DNA of 64,000 nucleotides from Ignavibacteria bacterium UBA2360 (GTDB lineage Bacteria > Bacteroidota > Ignavibacteria > Tepidaquicellales > OLB5). Below the pieces are notes generated by a model that did not search any database, was not told the DNA's origin, and saw nothing but the letters and a program-made list of their open reading frames with translations. A program made the position numbers and the translations under genes. Of this stretch, positions 52,261 through 61,262 are shown in pieces (positions within the stretch are counted from its first letter, which is position 1; each line of letters begins with the position of its first letter). The DNA is taken from contig DDTQ01000012.1 in the NCBI GenBank assembly GCA_002344125.1, forward strand, positions 62,001 to 126,000, given 5' to 3'.

Positions 52261-53805
52261 CTACCCTTCAAACTCTGTCTTTTCAATTTCCTCGATCGGA
52301 ATCGGGTAATTTCCACTAAAGCAGGCATCACAGTAACCTACTTTTTCTCCATGTTTATTCACACCCTGCGGCACAGAATCATGCAGCTTTTCGAGTGATA
52401 GATACTCCACAGAATTTACATCAAGATATTCCCTGATCTTTTCAAGATCCTCGCCGCATTGATTTGCGATAAGCTCACCTTTAGAGGGAAAATCCATTCC
52501 GTAATAGCACGGTGAAATGATCGGTGGTGAAGTAATTCTTAAGTGAATTTCTTTTGGACCCGCTTCTTTTACCAGTCTTACAAGCTGTCTTGCAGTGGTT
52601 CCCCTTACAATAGAATCATCAACTATAACAACGATCCTGTCTTTCAGAACTGATTTTACCGTGTTGAATTTTGATTTAACCTTAATTTCGCGGTTATCCT
52701 GTCCCGGCTGTATGAATGTTCTTCCGATGTAATGGCTGCGGATGAGACCAAGCTCAAGCTTAACATAGGGATTACTTTTAATTGTTTCGGTAACGTATCC
52801 AAGCGCAGCTGTGTTGCTGGAATCAGGTACGCTAATGACCACAACTTTTTTATCTTCGATGTTAGCTTTGGGCGCAGGTTTTTCCAGCGACAGGTTTTTA
52901 CCAAGCTTTCTGCGGACCTTATCTACAGTATGCCCGAATATTGTTGAATCAGGGCGTGAGAAATACACATACTCAAAAATACAGTGCTTGGTTTCGGGTT
53001 TTTTATCTATGAAGAATGATTTTACTTCCCCGGTTCTTATGACTTCGTCATCGATCTGAATAACTTCTCCGGCTTTAAGATCCCTGACATAATCAGCGTT
53101 AATAATATCGAATGCGCATGTTTCAGAAGCGAAAACGAAACTGGAGCCCAGTTTCGCCATGGAAAGCGGCCTTACGGCGTAGGGATCCCGGATAGCGAAC
53201 AGCTTGTCATCGGTCAAAAGTATAATTGAATAAGCTCCGGTTATCTGCCTTGCAGCATCGAGTATCTTATCTATCATTTCAGTCTGACGAGAGCGCGCAA
53301 TGAGATGCAGAAAAATTTCGCTGTCGGTAGAAGTCTGGAAGAGCGTACCTTCGTTCTGCAGCTTTTGGCGAAGCTGCCGCGTGTTGGTAAAATTACCGTT
53401 ATGTGAAAGCGCTAAGTGACCTTCTTTAAAATTGACTTTAAAAGGCTGAATATTCGCGCGGCTATCAGAAGCGCCGGTTGTGGAATAGCGGTTATGACCA
53501 ATTGCGGCAGAACCTTTCAGAACATTTGTCAGAGTATTTTTGCCTGAAAAGACATTCAGCGCGATACCGTGGCCTTTGTGAATATTAAATCTGTATTTGC
53601 CGTTTTCAAGTTTTTCTGAGGCGCAAATACCCGATGCTTCCTGTCCGCGGTGCTGCTGCGAGTGCAGTCCGTAATAGGTCATAACAGCCGCCTGCGGGTG
53701 GTCATAGATCCCGAATATTGCACAGTTACTGTGCGGTTTATCTTCGCCATCAAAATCATTTGGATCTGAATCCAAGCCTTTGGAGTTGCTCAATTTATTT
53801 TCCAA
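52261..53805 (-). CDS. purF: Amidophosphoribosyltransferase (PurF), Fe-S type
   Basis: The 514-residue enzyme (start TTG 53805, giving MENKLSNS) makes 5-phosphoribosylamine from PRPP and glutamine, the first step of purine synthesis. A 27-residue propeptide precedes catalytic Cys28 (NCAIFGIYD). The glutamine site HRGQEASGI and the PRPP loop VVIVDDSIVRGTT (near 395) are present. Cys275, Cys433, Cys492 and Cys495 (KHCIF, SPCYYG, YCDAC) match the 4Fe-4S ligands of B. subtilis-type PurF. An alternative start 69 bp upstream would overlap the PHP gene. Confidence 0.95.
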   Translation of the reverse strand: MENKLSNSKGLDSDPNDFDGEDKPHSNCAIFGIYDHPQAAVMTYYGLHSQQHRGQEASGICASEKLENGKYRFNIHKGHGIALNVFSGKNTLTNVLKGSAAIGHNRYSTTGASDSRANIQPFKVNFKEGHLALSHNGNFTNTRQLRQKLQNEGTLFQTSTDSEIFLHLIARSRQTEMIDKILDAARQITGAYSIILLTDDKLFAIRDPYAVRPLSMAKLGSSFVFASETCAFDIINADYVRDLKAGEVIQIDDEVIRTGEVKSFFIDKKPETKHCIFEYVYFSRPDSTIFGHTVDKVRRKLGKNLSLEKPAPKANIEDKKVVVISVPDSSNTAALGYVTETIKSNPYVKLELGLIRSHYIGRTFIQPGQDNREIKVKSKFNTVKSVLKDRIVVIVDDSIVRGTTARQLVRLVKEAGPKEIHLRITSPPIISPCYYGMDFPSKGELIANQCGEDLEKIREYLDVNSVEYLSLEKLHDSVPQGVNKHGEKVGYCDACFSGNYPIPIEEIEKTEFEG

Positions 53806-53819
53806 TATTATAGGTAAAT

Positions 53820-54893
53820 TTATATTATTCTTATATGATTTGAAAATATCCAGCCTCTTGAAGCGGTCCAGCACTCAACCCTGTAAATTCCGGGCAGATT
53901 AACATCCCATGCGGCATTCATGCCCTTACTCTCGCTGAACAGATTTCCGTTATGGATCAGCCTGATCTCACACTCTTTGGGAACAAGCGCGCGCAGGATA
54001 ACATTTTCGCCATTTGCTGAAATTGTATCGCCCATGTTACATGTGATACCCCTGAATTCCGCGTAAAACCTGAAACCCCGCGCGTTACCGTTATTAAAAT
54101 TGGCAACGAAACATTTTCCCTTTCTTAAGGCTTCAAGTATCCCGGCTTTATCCTTTTCAAATGCTGCCTGGTTATTTTTAGAGATCTCCGCATCAAGCAA
54201 AACATGTGTTCTGATAGATTTAAAAAGAACCTTGTACGCAAATATTTCAACCTCAAAAAAGCCTAAAACGTTCTGTTTGAGCGCATGCGCGTCAACTCCG
54301 CCAATGCCCGTTACATGTCTTTTCATTGCGGCATCATCCCATCTTTTCAGGGTTTTAGCAGGCGGAGCAATAACTGATCTTAGCGGATGCAGGAAGCGGT
54401 CTATTTTGTTGCCTTCATCCATCCCCTCGATCCATTCGCTCATGTGATTCCAAATTTCGATACCTGTATAATCATCGGTTTCTTCTATCCACGGATATGA
54501 GGGATGTTCAGGCAGGTGAGAGCGTTCCTCATCCGGGTGCGCCAGAAAACCAATACCGCCTTTATCTTTGATCTCTTTCACATATTCTTTTGCGGAAAGT
54601 TTGCAGCCAAGCTCTCCGTTGCCAAGCTCTCTGTAAGTACCGATAACTTCATCAATACCAAACGTAAGATAATGGTTGCGGTTAGACATATCATTCACTT
54701 CATAACCAATTAAGACCATAACTCCATTAAGCCATTTTTCGTAACCATCTTCTTTTGGCTTAAGCGTGTTGTGATCGGACATTAAAATGAAATCGAGATC
54801 TGAATCAAAAGCCGCTTTGGCGATATCTTCAATCTTCCCGGTTCCATCTGAATAAACAGAATGAATATGAACAGCGCCTGTATATTCGAACAT
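53820..54893 (-). CDS. PHP-domain metal-dependent phosphoesterase
   Basis: This 357-residue protein has PHP motifs: HIHSVYSDGTG (His9, His11, Asp16), MSDHNTL (Asp39/His40 region), a mid-chain GFLAHPDEERSH and GIGGVDAHALK near 200. The C-terminal ~120 residues form a beta-rich domain with GENVILRALVPKECEIRLIHNG. It likely hydrolyses a phosphate ester with two or three divalent metals in the cytoplasm. It starts at ATG 54893 and precedes purF by 14 bp. The natural substrate is unknown. Confidence 0.82.
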   Translation of the reverse strand: MFEYTGAVHIHSVYSDGTGKIEDIAKAAFDSDLDFILMSDHNTLKPKEDGYEKWLNGVMVLIGYEVNDMSNRNHYLTFGIDEVIGTYRELGNGELGCKLSAKEYVKEIKDKGGIGFLAHPDEERSHLPEHPSYPWIEETDDYTGIEIWNHMSEWIEGMDEGNKIDRFLHPLRSVIAPPAKTLKRWDDAAMKRHVTGIGGVDAHALKQNVLGFFEVEIFAYKVLFKSIRTHVLLDAEISKNNQAAFEKDKAGILEALRKGKCFVANFNNGNARGFRFYAEFRGITCNMGDTISANGENVILRALVPKECEIRLIHNGNLFSESKGMNAAWDVNLPGIYRVECWTASRGWIFSNHIRII

Positions 54894-54978
54894 TAATTGA
54901 AATATAATTGGTTGAAGTACAAAAATAGCTTTTAAAGAAACTAATATAAATGTATTATTGCATATCCAAGAGTTACAG

Positions 54979-55572
54979 GTGAAATTTTACAATATAAATA
55001 TTAAAATTTTCATAGTTTTACTGTTTTTATTACAGTCTGACTATGCATTCAGCCAGCTGAAAGATGAAAATGAGCTTCTTAAATGGGGTTCCTGGCTTGT
55101 TTTACAGACATTGCCTTCACCGACACTTTTTGATGACCGGAACGAGGAATCGGCCAAGATCCGGTTCGGACTGCAATGGCACGTAGTGCCGGTTTCTTAC
55201 TCATTTAACGCGAATAAATATGTTTCACCGTTCAATTTTTTCTTTATCAAGCCAAACAAGCGGTTTTCGGGGTCGGTTGAAACTTATTTTGAACCATCAT
55301 TAATACCCGGCGGATTTAAAAATAACAGCCTGAAAAAATTTATGTATAATGCGGGCGTAAGATTGGTACTACCTGTATTTCAGAGGGGCGAGTATCTGGC
55401 TATTTCGCTGGGAGGAGGTTACTTCAATCAGCAATCCGCTGATAGAAAGTATGATGGTGTAACATACGAAGCCGGAATTTACAGCCTTTTCGGGATGATG
55501 GGTCTAAAATTTGAGTATAATCAAAACGGCTTAAGCCGTTATAACATCGGGCTGTATTTAAAATATTATTGA
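54979..55572 (+). CDS. Exported protein, possibly beta-barrel, unknown function
   Basis: From GTG 54979 the product has about 197 residues; a TTG at 54958 is an alternative. A signal peptide (IKIFIVLLFLLQSDYAFSQ) is followed by strand-rich sequence (ESAKIRFGLQWHVVPVSYSFN, FMYNAGVRLVLPVFQRGEYLAISLGGGYFN) and a GLSRYNIGLYLKYY end. Its stop overlaps the MBL gene start (TGATG). No family is recognised; an envelope role is likely. Confidence 0.6.
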   Translation: MKFYNINIKIFIVLLFLLQSDYAFSQLKDENELLKWGSWLVLQTLPSPTLFDDRNEESAKIRFGLQWHVVPVSYSFNANKYVSPFNFFFIKPNKRFSGSVETYFEPSLIPGGFKNNSLKKFMYNAGVRLVLPVFQRGEYLAISLGGGYFNQQSADRKYDGVTYEAGIYSLFGMMGLKFEYNQNGLSRYNIGLYLKYY

Positions 55573-56543
55573 TGAGAAAATTTGGCAAAATATTATTAAC
55601 AGTTACATTCCTTCAGCTTTTTTTAATGCAGGGATGCAACCTGCTGATGGTTGCTGTAAAAAATGTGCCTACATTTTTCGAGCGTCCGCGGGAAGTAAAG
55701 AATAAGATAAAAGATCCGATAAAACCGGATGTGAGACTTTCCGCTTTGTGGATCGGACATGCGACTGTTTTGCTGCAGATGGATGATAAAGTAATTATAA
55801 CAGATCCGTTTTTGACTGAAACCGCGGGTGAGTTTGCCAGAAGAGTAGTTGAGCCCGGAATGAATGCTGAAGATATCCCAGCCTGTGATGTAATATTAAT
55901 TTCGCATTCACACTTTGATCATTTGAATCTTGCCAGCCTGGAGATGCTTGAAGAAAAAAGCAGCAAAACAGCGCTTGTTTTCCCGAAAGACCTCGAAAAC
56001 TATCTGCCTGATTACGATATGAAACTTATCCGTATGAAAAATGATAACGGTTATGAATCGAAATTGACCGGAGAAACTAAAATTGTGAACGGAGTGAAGA
56101 TCACAACCGTATTTGCGCAGCATTGGGGCGGCAGGTACGGCCTGGATGGATATATTTGGGGTGATAAGGCATTTACGGGGTATATTATTGAATACAACGG
56201 AATGACGATTTATTTTGCAGGCGATACGGGATATGACCCTTTTAAATTTAAAAAGTTAGGTGAGATGTTCAGGATAGATCTTGCTTTGATCCCAATAGGT
56301 CCGTGCGCTGACTGTAAACAGTGCGGTACTTTCAGTCACGTCTTTCCGCCGGATGCTTATATGATATTTCAGGATGTAAAAGCTTCAAGGATGCTGCCGA
56401 TACATTATGGTACGCTGCATTTTGCGCAGGCTGATCCAATGGAGCCTCTCTATGCATTCAGGGATATAATTCGCAGTAATAAGGCAGAAGAAATGATAAG
56501 GATCCTGGAAATTGGTGAACAGGAAATTTACATACGGAAATAA
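55572..56543 (+). CDS. MBL-fold metallohydrolase lipoprotein (NAPE-PLD/lactonase-like)
   Basis: The 323-residue protein starts at ATG 55572 and has a lipoprotein-like leader ending LMQGC (Cys22). The MBL fold shows IGHATVLLQ, the HSHFDH motif (His112, His114, Asp116, His117), HWGGRYG, FAGDTGYDP and LPIHYGTLHFAQ. This set matches the UlaG / NAPE-PLD-like subgroup, which hydrolyses lactones or phosphodiesters. It should be attached to a membrane on the periplasmic side. The preceding exported protein gene overlaps its start, suggesting a functional pair. The substrate is unknown. Confidence 0.82.
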   Translation: MRKFGKILLTVTFLQLFLMQGCNLLMVAVKNVPTFFERPREVKNKIKDPIKPDVRLSALWIGHATVLLQMDDKVIITDPFLTETAGEFARRVVEPGMNAEDIPACDVILISHSHFDHLNLASLEMLEEKSSKTALVFPKDLENYLPDYDMKLIRMKNDNGYESKLTGETKIVNGVKITTVFAQHWGGRYGLDGYIWGDKAFTGYIIEYNGMTIYFAGDTGYDPFKFKKLGEMFRIDLALIPIGPCADCKQCGTFSHVFPPDAYMIFQDVKASRMLPIHYGTLHFAQADPMEPLYAFRDIIRSNKAEEMIRILEIGEQEIYIRK

Positions 56544-56561
56544 ATATTCAGAATGCTATGA

Positions 56562-57692
56562 TTATTTTTTAAAGAGCTTTTTGAGTTTAATAGAAAGATT
56601 TATCAAAATGAGTGTTAACTGGATATTTTGCCCGATGAGTTTTTCAGCTTCTTCAAGTTCAAGAATGATATTGAAAATATCGCTATCCGGGAAATTGGCA
56701 TTTAGCTTCCCAAGCCTTTCAGCCAGGTCGTAGTTAACAAGAGCATCAGCGGCGGCTTCGCCGGCAGATCTGACCCGAAGCAAATCTCTTACCCAAATAT
56801 TCAGAAAGAACAAAAATTGACGCGTTTTATCTTTATCATTTTTTGCAGAGATATTCCTGCAAATCGAAATAACCTGAGCCGGATCGTTTTTAAGCAATGA
56901 TACAAGGAAATCGAGTGCCTGGTTACGCAGATCTTCAATTCCCATTTGCAGCAGGTCATTAGCCCTGCTGTAGCTGCCAAAGCAGAGTCTAGCGGCCAGT
57001 TTTACCTGCTTCTCGGTGTATCCGCCGCCGGCAAGCAGTTTATCTATTATAATGCCGGAATCAAGCGGTTCAAAGTGTATGCGCTGGCACCTGCCAATAA
57101 TTGTCTGCGGCAGCGAGTTGACTTTGGAGGTTGTGAGGATGATCATACTGTTTTTAGGCGGCTCTTCAAGAATTTTGAGAAGTGCATTGGAAGCTTCCTG
57201 TCTCATTTTATCTGCTTCAGATATCAGAAAAACCTTGGTGTATCCTGCGGGCGCCGAAAGGTAAATTTTACTAACCAGATCCCGGATGCTGTTTATCCGT
57301 ATATTGTTCGCTCCGGAAATGTTTATCCTGTGGTAAGGATTTTCTGATTTCAGGGCAAGCTGCTCCATGTATTCATCAAAATCAGCAGCGGCTAACTTAT
57401 CAACGGGGTCACTTTCGCTTTCATCTGATTTGGAAGCGGGAAGGGCAACAACAATCCTGAAGTATTCTGAACGAAAGGAGCCGATCTTTCGGCAGTTATC
57501 ACATCTATCACATGCTTCAGTTCCGTTCACACGCTGAGTGCAGTTAAGTAATTTGGCAAATTCAATAGCGGCAGCATCTTTGCCAACTCCGTCAGTACCT
57601 TCAAACAGGTAAGCATGGGCGGTTTTTCCGCTTAGAAAAATTGATGTCAGTTTATCAATTACCTGCTGCTGTCCTATAATATTTTTCCACAT
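56562..57692 (-). CDS. holB: DNA polymerase III subunit delta' (HolB-like)
   Basis: The 376-residue clamp-loader protein opens WKNIIGQQQVIDKLTSIF and has a P-loop GTDGVGK (32-38, with Asp39 following), a four-cysteine zinc set (Cys51, 61, 64, 67 in CDRCDNC) and KVFLISEADKMRQEASNALLKILEEPP as the Walker B / sensor region. IIGRCQRIHF is the Ser-Arg-Cys-like motif. It helps load the sliding clamp at the replication fork. It starts at ATG 57692, 18 bp after the BamA/TamA-like gene, with which it may be co-transcribed. Confidence 0.87.
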   Translation of the reverse strand: MWKNIIGQQQVIDKLTSIFLSGKTAHAYLFEGTDGVGKDAAAIEFAKLLNCTQRVNGTEACDRCDNCRKIGSFRSEYFRIVVALPASKSDESESDPVDKLAAADFDEYMEQLALKSENPYHRINISGANNIRINSIRDLVSKIYLSAPAGYTKVFLISEADKMRQEASNALLKILEEPPKNSMIILTTSKVNSLPQTIIGRCQRIHFEPLDSGIIIDKLLAGGGYTEKQVKLAARLCFGSYSRANDLLQMGIEDLRNQALDFLVSLLKNDPAQVISICRNISAKNDKDKTRQFLFFLNIWVRDLLRVRSAGEAAADALVNYDLAERLGKLNANFPDSDIFNIILELEEAEKLIGQNIQLTLILINLSIKLKKLFKK

Positions 57693-57710
57693 ACTTTTGC
57701 TTTTTATACC

Positions 57711-59720
57711 TTAAAACGCGTTACCCAGACCAAAATTGACAGCGAATTTGTTCTTAAAAATATTTGAAGGCTGCTGCCACAGCCACTTATTGCCTTCATC
57801 TGCGAGCGGATCGTAGAGCTTGAAGCCGAGATCAATCCGGACCGGACCCACGAAGGTATCATACCTTATTCCAAAACCTGTGGCCAGGGCAATCTGATCA
57901 AACCTGAATTGTTTATCGCTTTCCCACACGTTACCGTAATCAAGGAAGAGTACACCCCACACCGGCGCAAGTATGCTTCGGTCAGGGAAAGGTTTTCTGC
58001 GCCACTCCAGGCTGCCTTCGATAAGGAATTTGCCTCCATCTTCAGGATTATCCAGGATACCGCCGGTCTGCGCGCGCCAGCCGCGGAGGCTGTTGCCGCC
58101 GCCCATGAAGAATTTGTATAGGCTCTGCACAGGAACAATATTTTCGTTAACGCCGTACTCAATAATATCGCCAAGCTCAAAGTGCGTAGCGACAATTGAT
58201 GCCTGCCGTTCACCGGAAATATCAAAATAAAAACTGTTTACTGTGTTCAGTTTGAAATATTGGGAATAGAACAGGCTTTTATTAAAAAGACTAATGAGTT
58301 TTGGAATATTGCCGGCAGTTTCACCTGTTAAGGAATGATAGAATCCTTTGGAAGGATTAAACAGGCTGTTTGTATTATTGTGAACAAGAGTTAACCCTAA
58401 AACACTGTTCACAAAATATAGTTTTTCTTCCTGTTTAATTCCTGAGGCAGTATCAAGTAAATTCAAGCTAAGTTTCAGATAGTCGAAAGTAACATCACTG
58501 AACGCATTGCTGTAGAAAGTGTGATCTGAAATGTAATATGAGAGTCTCAGCAGGTTTTGGGAAGCTATTGCCTGCACATCTTCGTTGAGGCTAAAGTAAG
58601 CAATTTTGGGAGTAAGCGTTGCGGTAATATTGTTGTTAAACAGAAACGGCTGAAACAAAGTAAATTCAAGAGAAACGCCGTTAATGTATCTTGAATTGTA
58701 AAGCGCCTCCGCAGTAACGCTTAGAGTTCTGCCGCCGCCGAAAAAATCTTTATCTTTGTACTCCAGGTTAGCGCCAAGAAACAGCCTGTTTGATTGATAA
58801 GAAGTATAAATACCCGGCGTCACTTCATATTTGTTGTTGAGTTCAATATTTACCACCGTATTTACCGTTCGGGTTTCAGTGATGACAGAATCCGGAAGAA
58901 CGCGCCCCAATGAGATAATAGCGAGTTTTGTGAAATTCCTTTCACTTTCAATCATTTTGCTTTTACTGAAGATATCGCCTTCTTTGAAAGCAATTTCCCT
59001 TGCAATAACTTTTTGCGAAATATCATAATCATTCTTTTCTATATTGAACCTTATAGAACCGAACCTGTAAACATCCTGGGTACCTATGAAACGCATCCTC
59101 ACCATTACCATATTTTTATATTCAGGATCTTTCTGCATTTCTTCCGAGAATTTACCGATGATTATTCCTCTTCTGGATGAATCAATTTTGCTTCGCACTG
59201 TATCAATTTGAGCAAAAAAGTAACCATTATCCTGGAGAATGCCCAGAATGCGGTCTTTTTCGAGGTTGATATTGTTTTTGTTATAGGGTGTTCCGGCAGA
59301 AACCAGCCTGTTTGAGTTAATTTCATTCTTTATATTATCAGGTACCTTATCAAGGCCCTGGAGCCTGAATTCTTTAACAATATACCGCGCATTTTCAATG
59401 ATAATAAAAGTAACATTTACTTCATTATCATCTTTATTAACAGAAGTTGCTGTATCCACAACCACATCAAAGAATCCATTATCAAAATAGAATTTATTGA
59501 GGCGCTGCATATCTTCTTCCAGATTGATCCTGTTGAAATATTTCTCCCTGGGAATGAGGAGTATATCCAGCAATGCCGCATCAGAGAAAGATTCGGTTTG
59601 CCTGAATTTGAAGTTAATATCTCCTGTTTCAATTCTCTTTTCCTGGGCAGTCAGCCCATCTGAGAATATCGCCAGAAAACAAAAAACGCAGCAAAGTATG
59701 TTAGCAGTAAAATTCTTCAA
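57711..59720 (-). CDS. BamA/TamA-type outer-membrane protein (POTRA + Omp85 barrel)
   Basis: The 669 residues have a signal peptide (LCCVFCFLAIFSDGLTAQ), about three POTRA-like domains (30-300; for example ARYIVKEFRLQGLDKVP), and a 16-strand Omp85-like barrel. FFMGGGNSLRGWRAQ matches the conserved barrel-loop motif (V/L-R-G-F/W), and the chain ends GLGNAF with a C-terminal Phe. It should insert or translocate other proteins at the outer membrane. Few POTRA domains suggest TamA or a BamA paralogue rather than the main BamA. The start is TTG 59720. Confidence 0.82.
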   Translation of the reverse strand: MKNFTANILCCVFCFLAIFSDGLTAQEKRIETGDINFKFRQTESFSDAALLDILLIPREKYFNRINLEEDMQRLNKFYFDNGFFDVVVDTATSVNKDDNEVNVTFIIIENARYIVKEFRLQGLDKVPDNIKNEINSNRLVSAGTPYNKNNINLEKDRILGILQDNGYFFAQIDTVRSKIDSSRRGIIIGKFSEEMQKDPEYKNMVMVRMRFIGTQDVYRFGSIRFNIEKNDYDISQKVIAREIAFKEGDIFSKSKMIESERNFTKLAIISLGRVLPDSVITETRTVNTVVNIELNNKYEVTPGIYTSYQSNRLFLGANLEYKDKDFFGGGRTLSVTAEALYNSRYINGVSLEFTLFQPFLFNNNITATLTPKIAYFSLNEDVQAIASQNLLRLSYYISDHTFYSNAFSDVTFDYLKLSLNLLDTASGIKQEEKLYFVNSVLGLTLVHNNTNSLFNPSKGFYHSLTGETAGNIPKLISLFNKSLFYSQYFKLNTVNSFYFDISGERQASIVATHFELGDIIEYGVNENIVPVQSLYKFFMGGGNSLRGWRAQTGGILDNPEDGGKFLIEGSLEWRRKPFPDRSILAPVWGVLFLDYGNVWESDKQFRFDQIALATGFGIRYDTFVGPVRIDLGFKLYDPLADEGNKWLWQQPSNIFKNKFAVNFGLGNAF

Positions 59721-59734
59721 TATGAAATAGTATA

Positions 59735-59759
59735 TAAAAAACCCCGATGGCTCGGGGTT
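59735..59759 (-). terminator. Terminator of the DUF2795 gene
   Basis: AACCCCGA (59740-59747) and TCGGGGTT (59752-59759) form an 8-bp stem with loop TGGC. On the minus strand the stem runs into TTTTTATATA. It sits 25 bp after the DUF2795 stop and before the BamA/TamA-like start. Confidence 0.87.
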
Positions 59760-59783
59760 AATGAAATATTGAGCTTCTAAAAA

Positions 59784-60011
59784 TCAGAAATCTTTTTCTT
59801 CATCATCGTAGAAAAAGTCTTCTTTGGTGGGGTAATCAAGCCAGATCTCTTCAATGCTTTCATAGGGCTCATCAGTATCTTCCAGATCCCTGAGGTTTTC
59901 GATAACTTCCTGCGGAGCTCCTGTTCTTATTGCATAATCTATGAGCTCTGCTTTGTTAGCCGGCCATGGTGCATCATCAAGGTAAGAAGCCAGTTCCAGA
60001 GTCCATACCAT
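59784..60011 (-). CDS. DUF2795 domain protein
   Basis: This is a 75-residue acidic protein opening VWTLELASYLDDAPWPANKAELIDYAIRTGAP, the DUF2795 helix-turn pattern, then an Asp/Glu-rich tail (IEEIWLDYPTKEDFFYDDEEKDF). It starts at ATG 60011 with a strong AAAGGAG at good spacing, stronger than at most genes here. It is followed by a terminator and preceded by the opp permease gene at 81 bp. The family's function is unknown; the small acidic form suggests a regulatory or adaptor role. Confidence 0.85.
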   Translation of the reverse strand: MVWTLELASYLDDAPWPANKAELIDYAIRTGAPQEVIENLRDLEDTDEPYESIEEIWLDYPTKEDFFYDDEEKDF

Positions 60012-60092
60012 ATTTACATCTCCTTTTGAATATAGTTTAAAGTTTTGTTTATTCTAATTTAAAATTGTGAAGCAAACAGCTGTGTACTGAAA

Positions 60093-61247
60093 TTAATCTC
60101 TCAGGCGCGGATCGAGAGCATCTCTTAAGCCTTCGCCAACCAGGTTATAAGCAACCACAGTGAGAAATATCATAAATCCGGGGAAAACCGCAAGCCACCA
60201 TGAACTGGTAGCGCCTCTTGCTTCAGAAAGCACTGAGCCCCAGGTAACCTTTGTAGCCGCAACACCAAAGCCAAGGAAACTTAAACCGGCTTCTGAGAGA
60301 ATTGCGCCTGCAATTTCGAATGAAGCGGCAATAAGTACAGGTGCGATTGAATTGGGCAGAACATGCCTGAAAATTATTCTGACATTGGAAAGCCCGAGTG
60401 AAACCGCGGCCTGAACATAATCCATGCTTCTAACTTTGAGTATTTCGCCTCTTACAAGCTTGGTATTGCCGGTCCAGCTTGTAAGCCCGATGGCTATCAT
60501 GATATACCATATACTTGAACCATACAAGGCTACAATTGTTATAATAAGGAAGAATGAGGGAAAGAGCTGCATAATTTCGACAAACCGCATAATTACAAGA
60601 TCAACCTTACCGCCGTAGTATCCCGCGATCGATCCGAGCAGAACACCGATAGTTATGGCTATTCCGGCCGCAACAAATCCAACCAGCAGCGAAACCCTTG
60701 AGCCGTGAATTAACCCAGAGAGTACATCTCTTCCGATAGCATCGGTGCCAAGGTAATGTCCGGTTTCTATGGAAGGCGGAGCGGAGTTGTTAAACAGATC
60801 TACATTTGAAGGAGCAAATTTTATGGGCGGCCAAATTGCGGTTTCAAAGGTTAGAGTTTTCCAGTCAACGTTCAGGAATTCGCCTTCCCATTTTGAGAGC
60901 CCCATATCAACCATATATTCTTTAATTACGGGGAAGTAAGTGGTACCCTTGTAATTGCAGTACAAGGGTTTATCGTTTGCAACAAAATCAGCGGTAAGCG
61001 CCATAGCCACCAGAAAGAATACAACGTAAAGCGCCGCAACTGCCAGCTTATTTTTTTTATACTGGTGTCTTACCAAAGACCAGTAAGTCTGGTCAACTTT
61101 TCTTTTTGGTCCGCCGCTCTGTGGTTTTCCGTCATTTTCGGGAATCTCATTACCTTCGGTTACCATTGCCTGCGGCATAGGGCCGCCTGCCATGGTGTTA
61201 TCCGCAATGAACTCACTTTCCGGGACTTTTCTGTCTTTATCTGCCAT
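60093..61247 (-). CDS. Peptide ABC transporter permease (OppC/DppC family)
   Basis: The 384-residue permease has a ~60-residue charged N-terminal tail, one helix (LAVAALYVVFFLVAMALTADFVAN), a ~75-residue periplasmic loop, then five helices. GTDAIGRDVLSGLIHGSRVSLLVG is the family entry motif, and AVSLGLSNVRIIFRHVLPNSIAPVL is the EAA loop that docks the ATPase. It forms half of the membrane channel with OppB. It starts at ATG 61247, 15 bp after oppB. No ATPase gene is in the window. Confidence 0.9.
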   Translation of the reverse strand: MADKDRKVPESEFIADNTMAGGPMPQAMVTEGNEIPENDGKPQSGGPKRKVDQTYWSLVRHQYKKNKLAVAALYVVFFLVAMALTADFVANDKPLYCNYKGTTYFPVIKEYMVDMGLSKWEGEFLNVDWKTLTFETAIWPPIKFAPSNVDLFNNSAPPSIETGHYLGTDAIGRDVLSGLIHGSRVSLLVGFVAAGIAITIGVLLGSIAGYYGGKVDLVIMRFVEIMQLFPSFFLIITIVALYGSSIWYIMIAIGLTSWTGNTKLVRGEILKVRSMDYVQAAVSLGLSNVRIIFRHVLPNSIAPVLIAASFEIAGAILSEAGLSFLGFGVAATKVTWGSVLSEARGATSSWWLAVFPGFMIFLTVVAYNLVGEGLRDALDPRLRD

Positions 61248-61262
61248 ATGAAGTAATAATTT

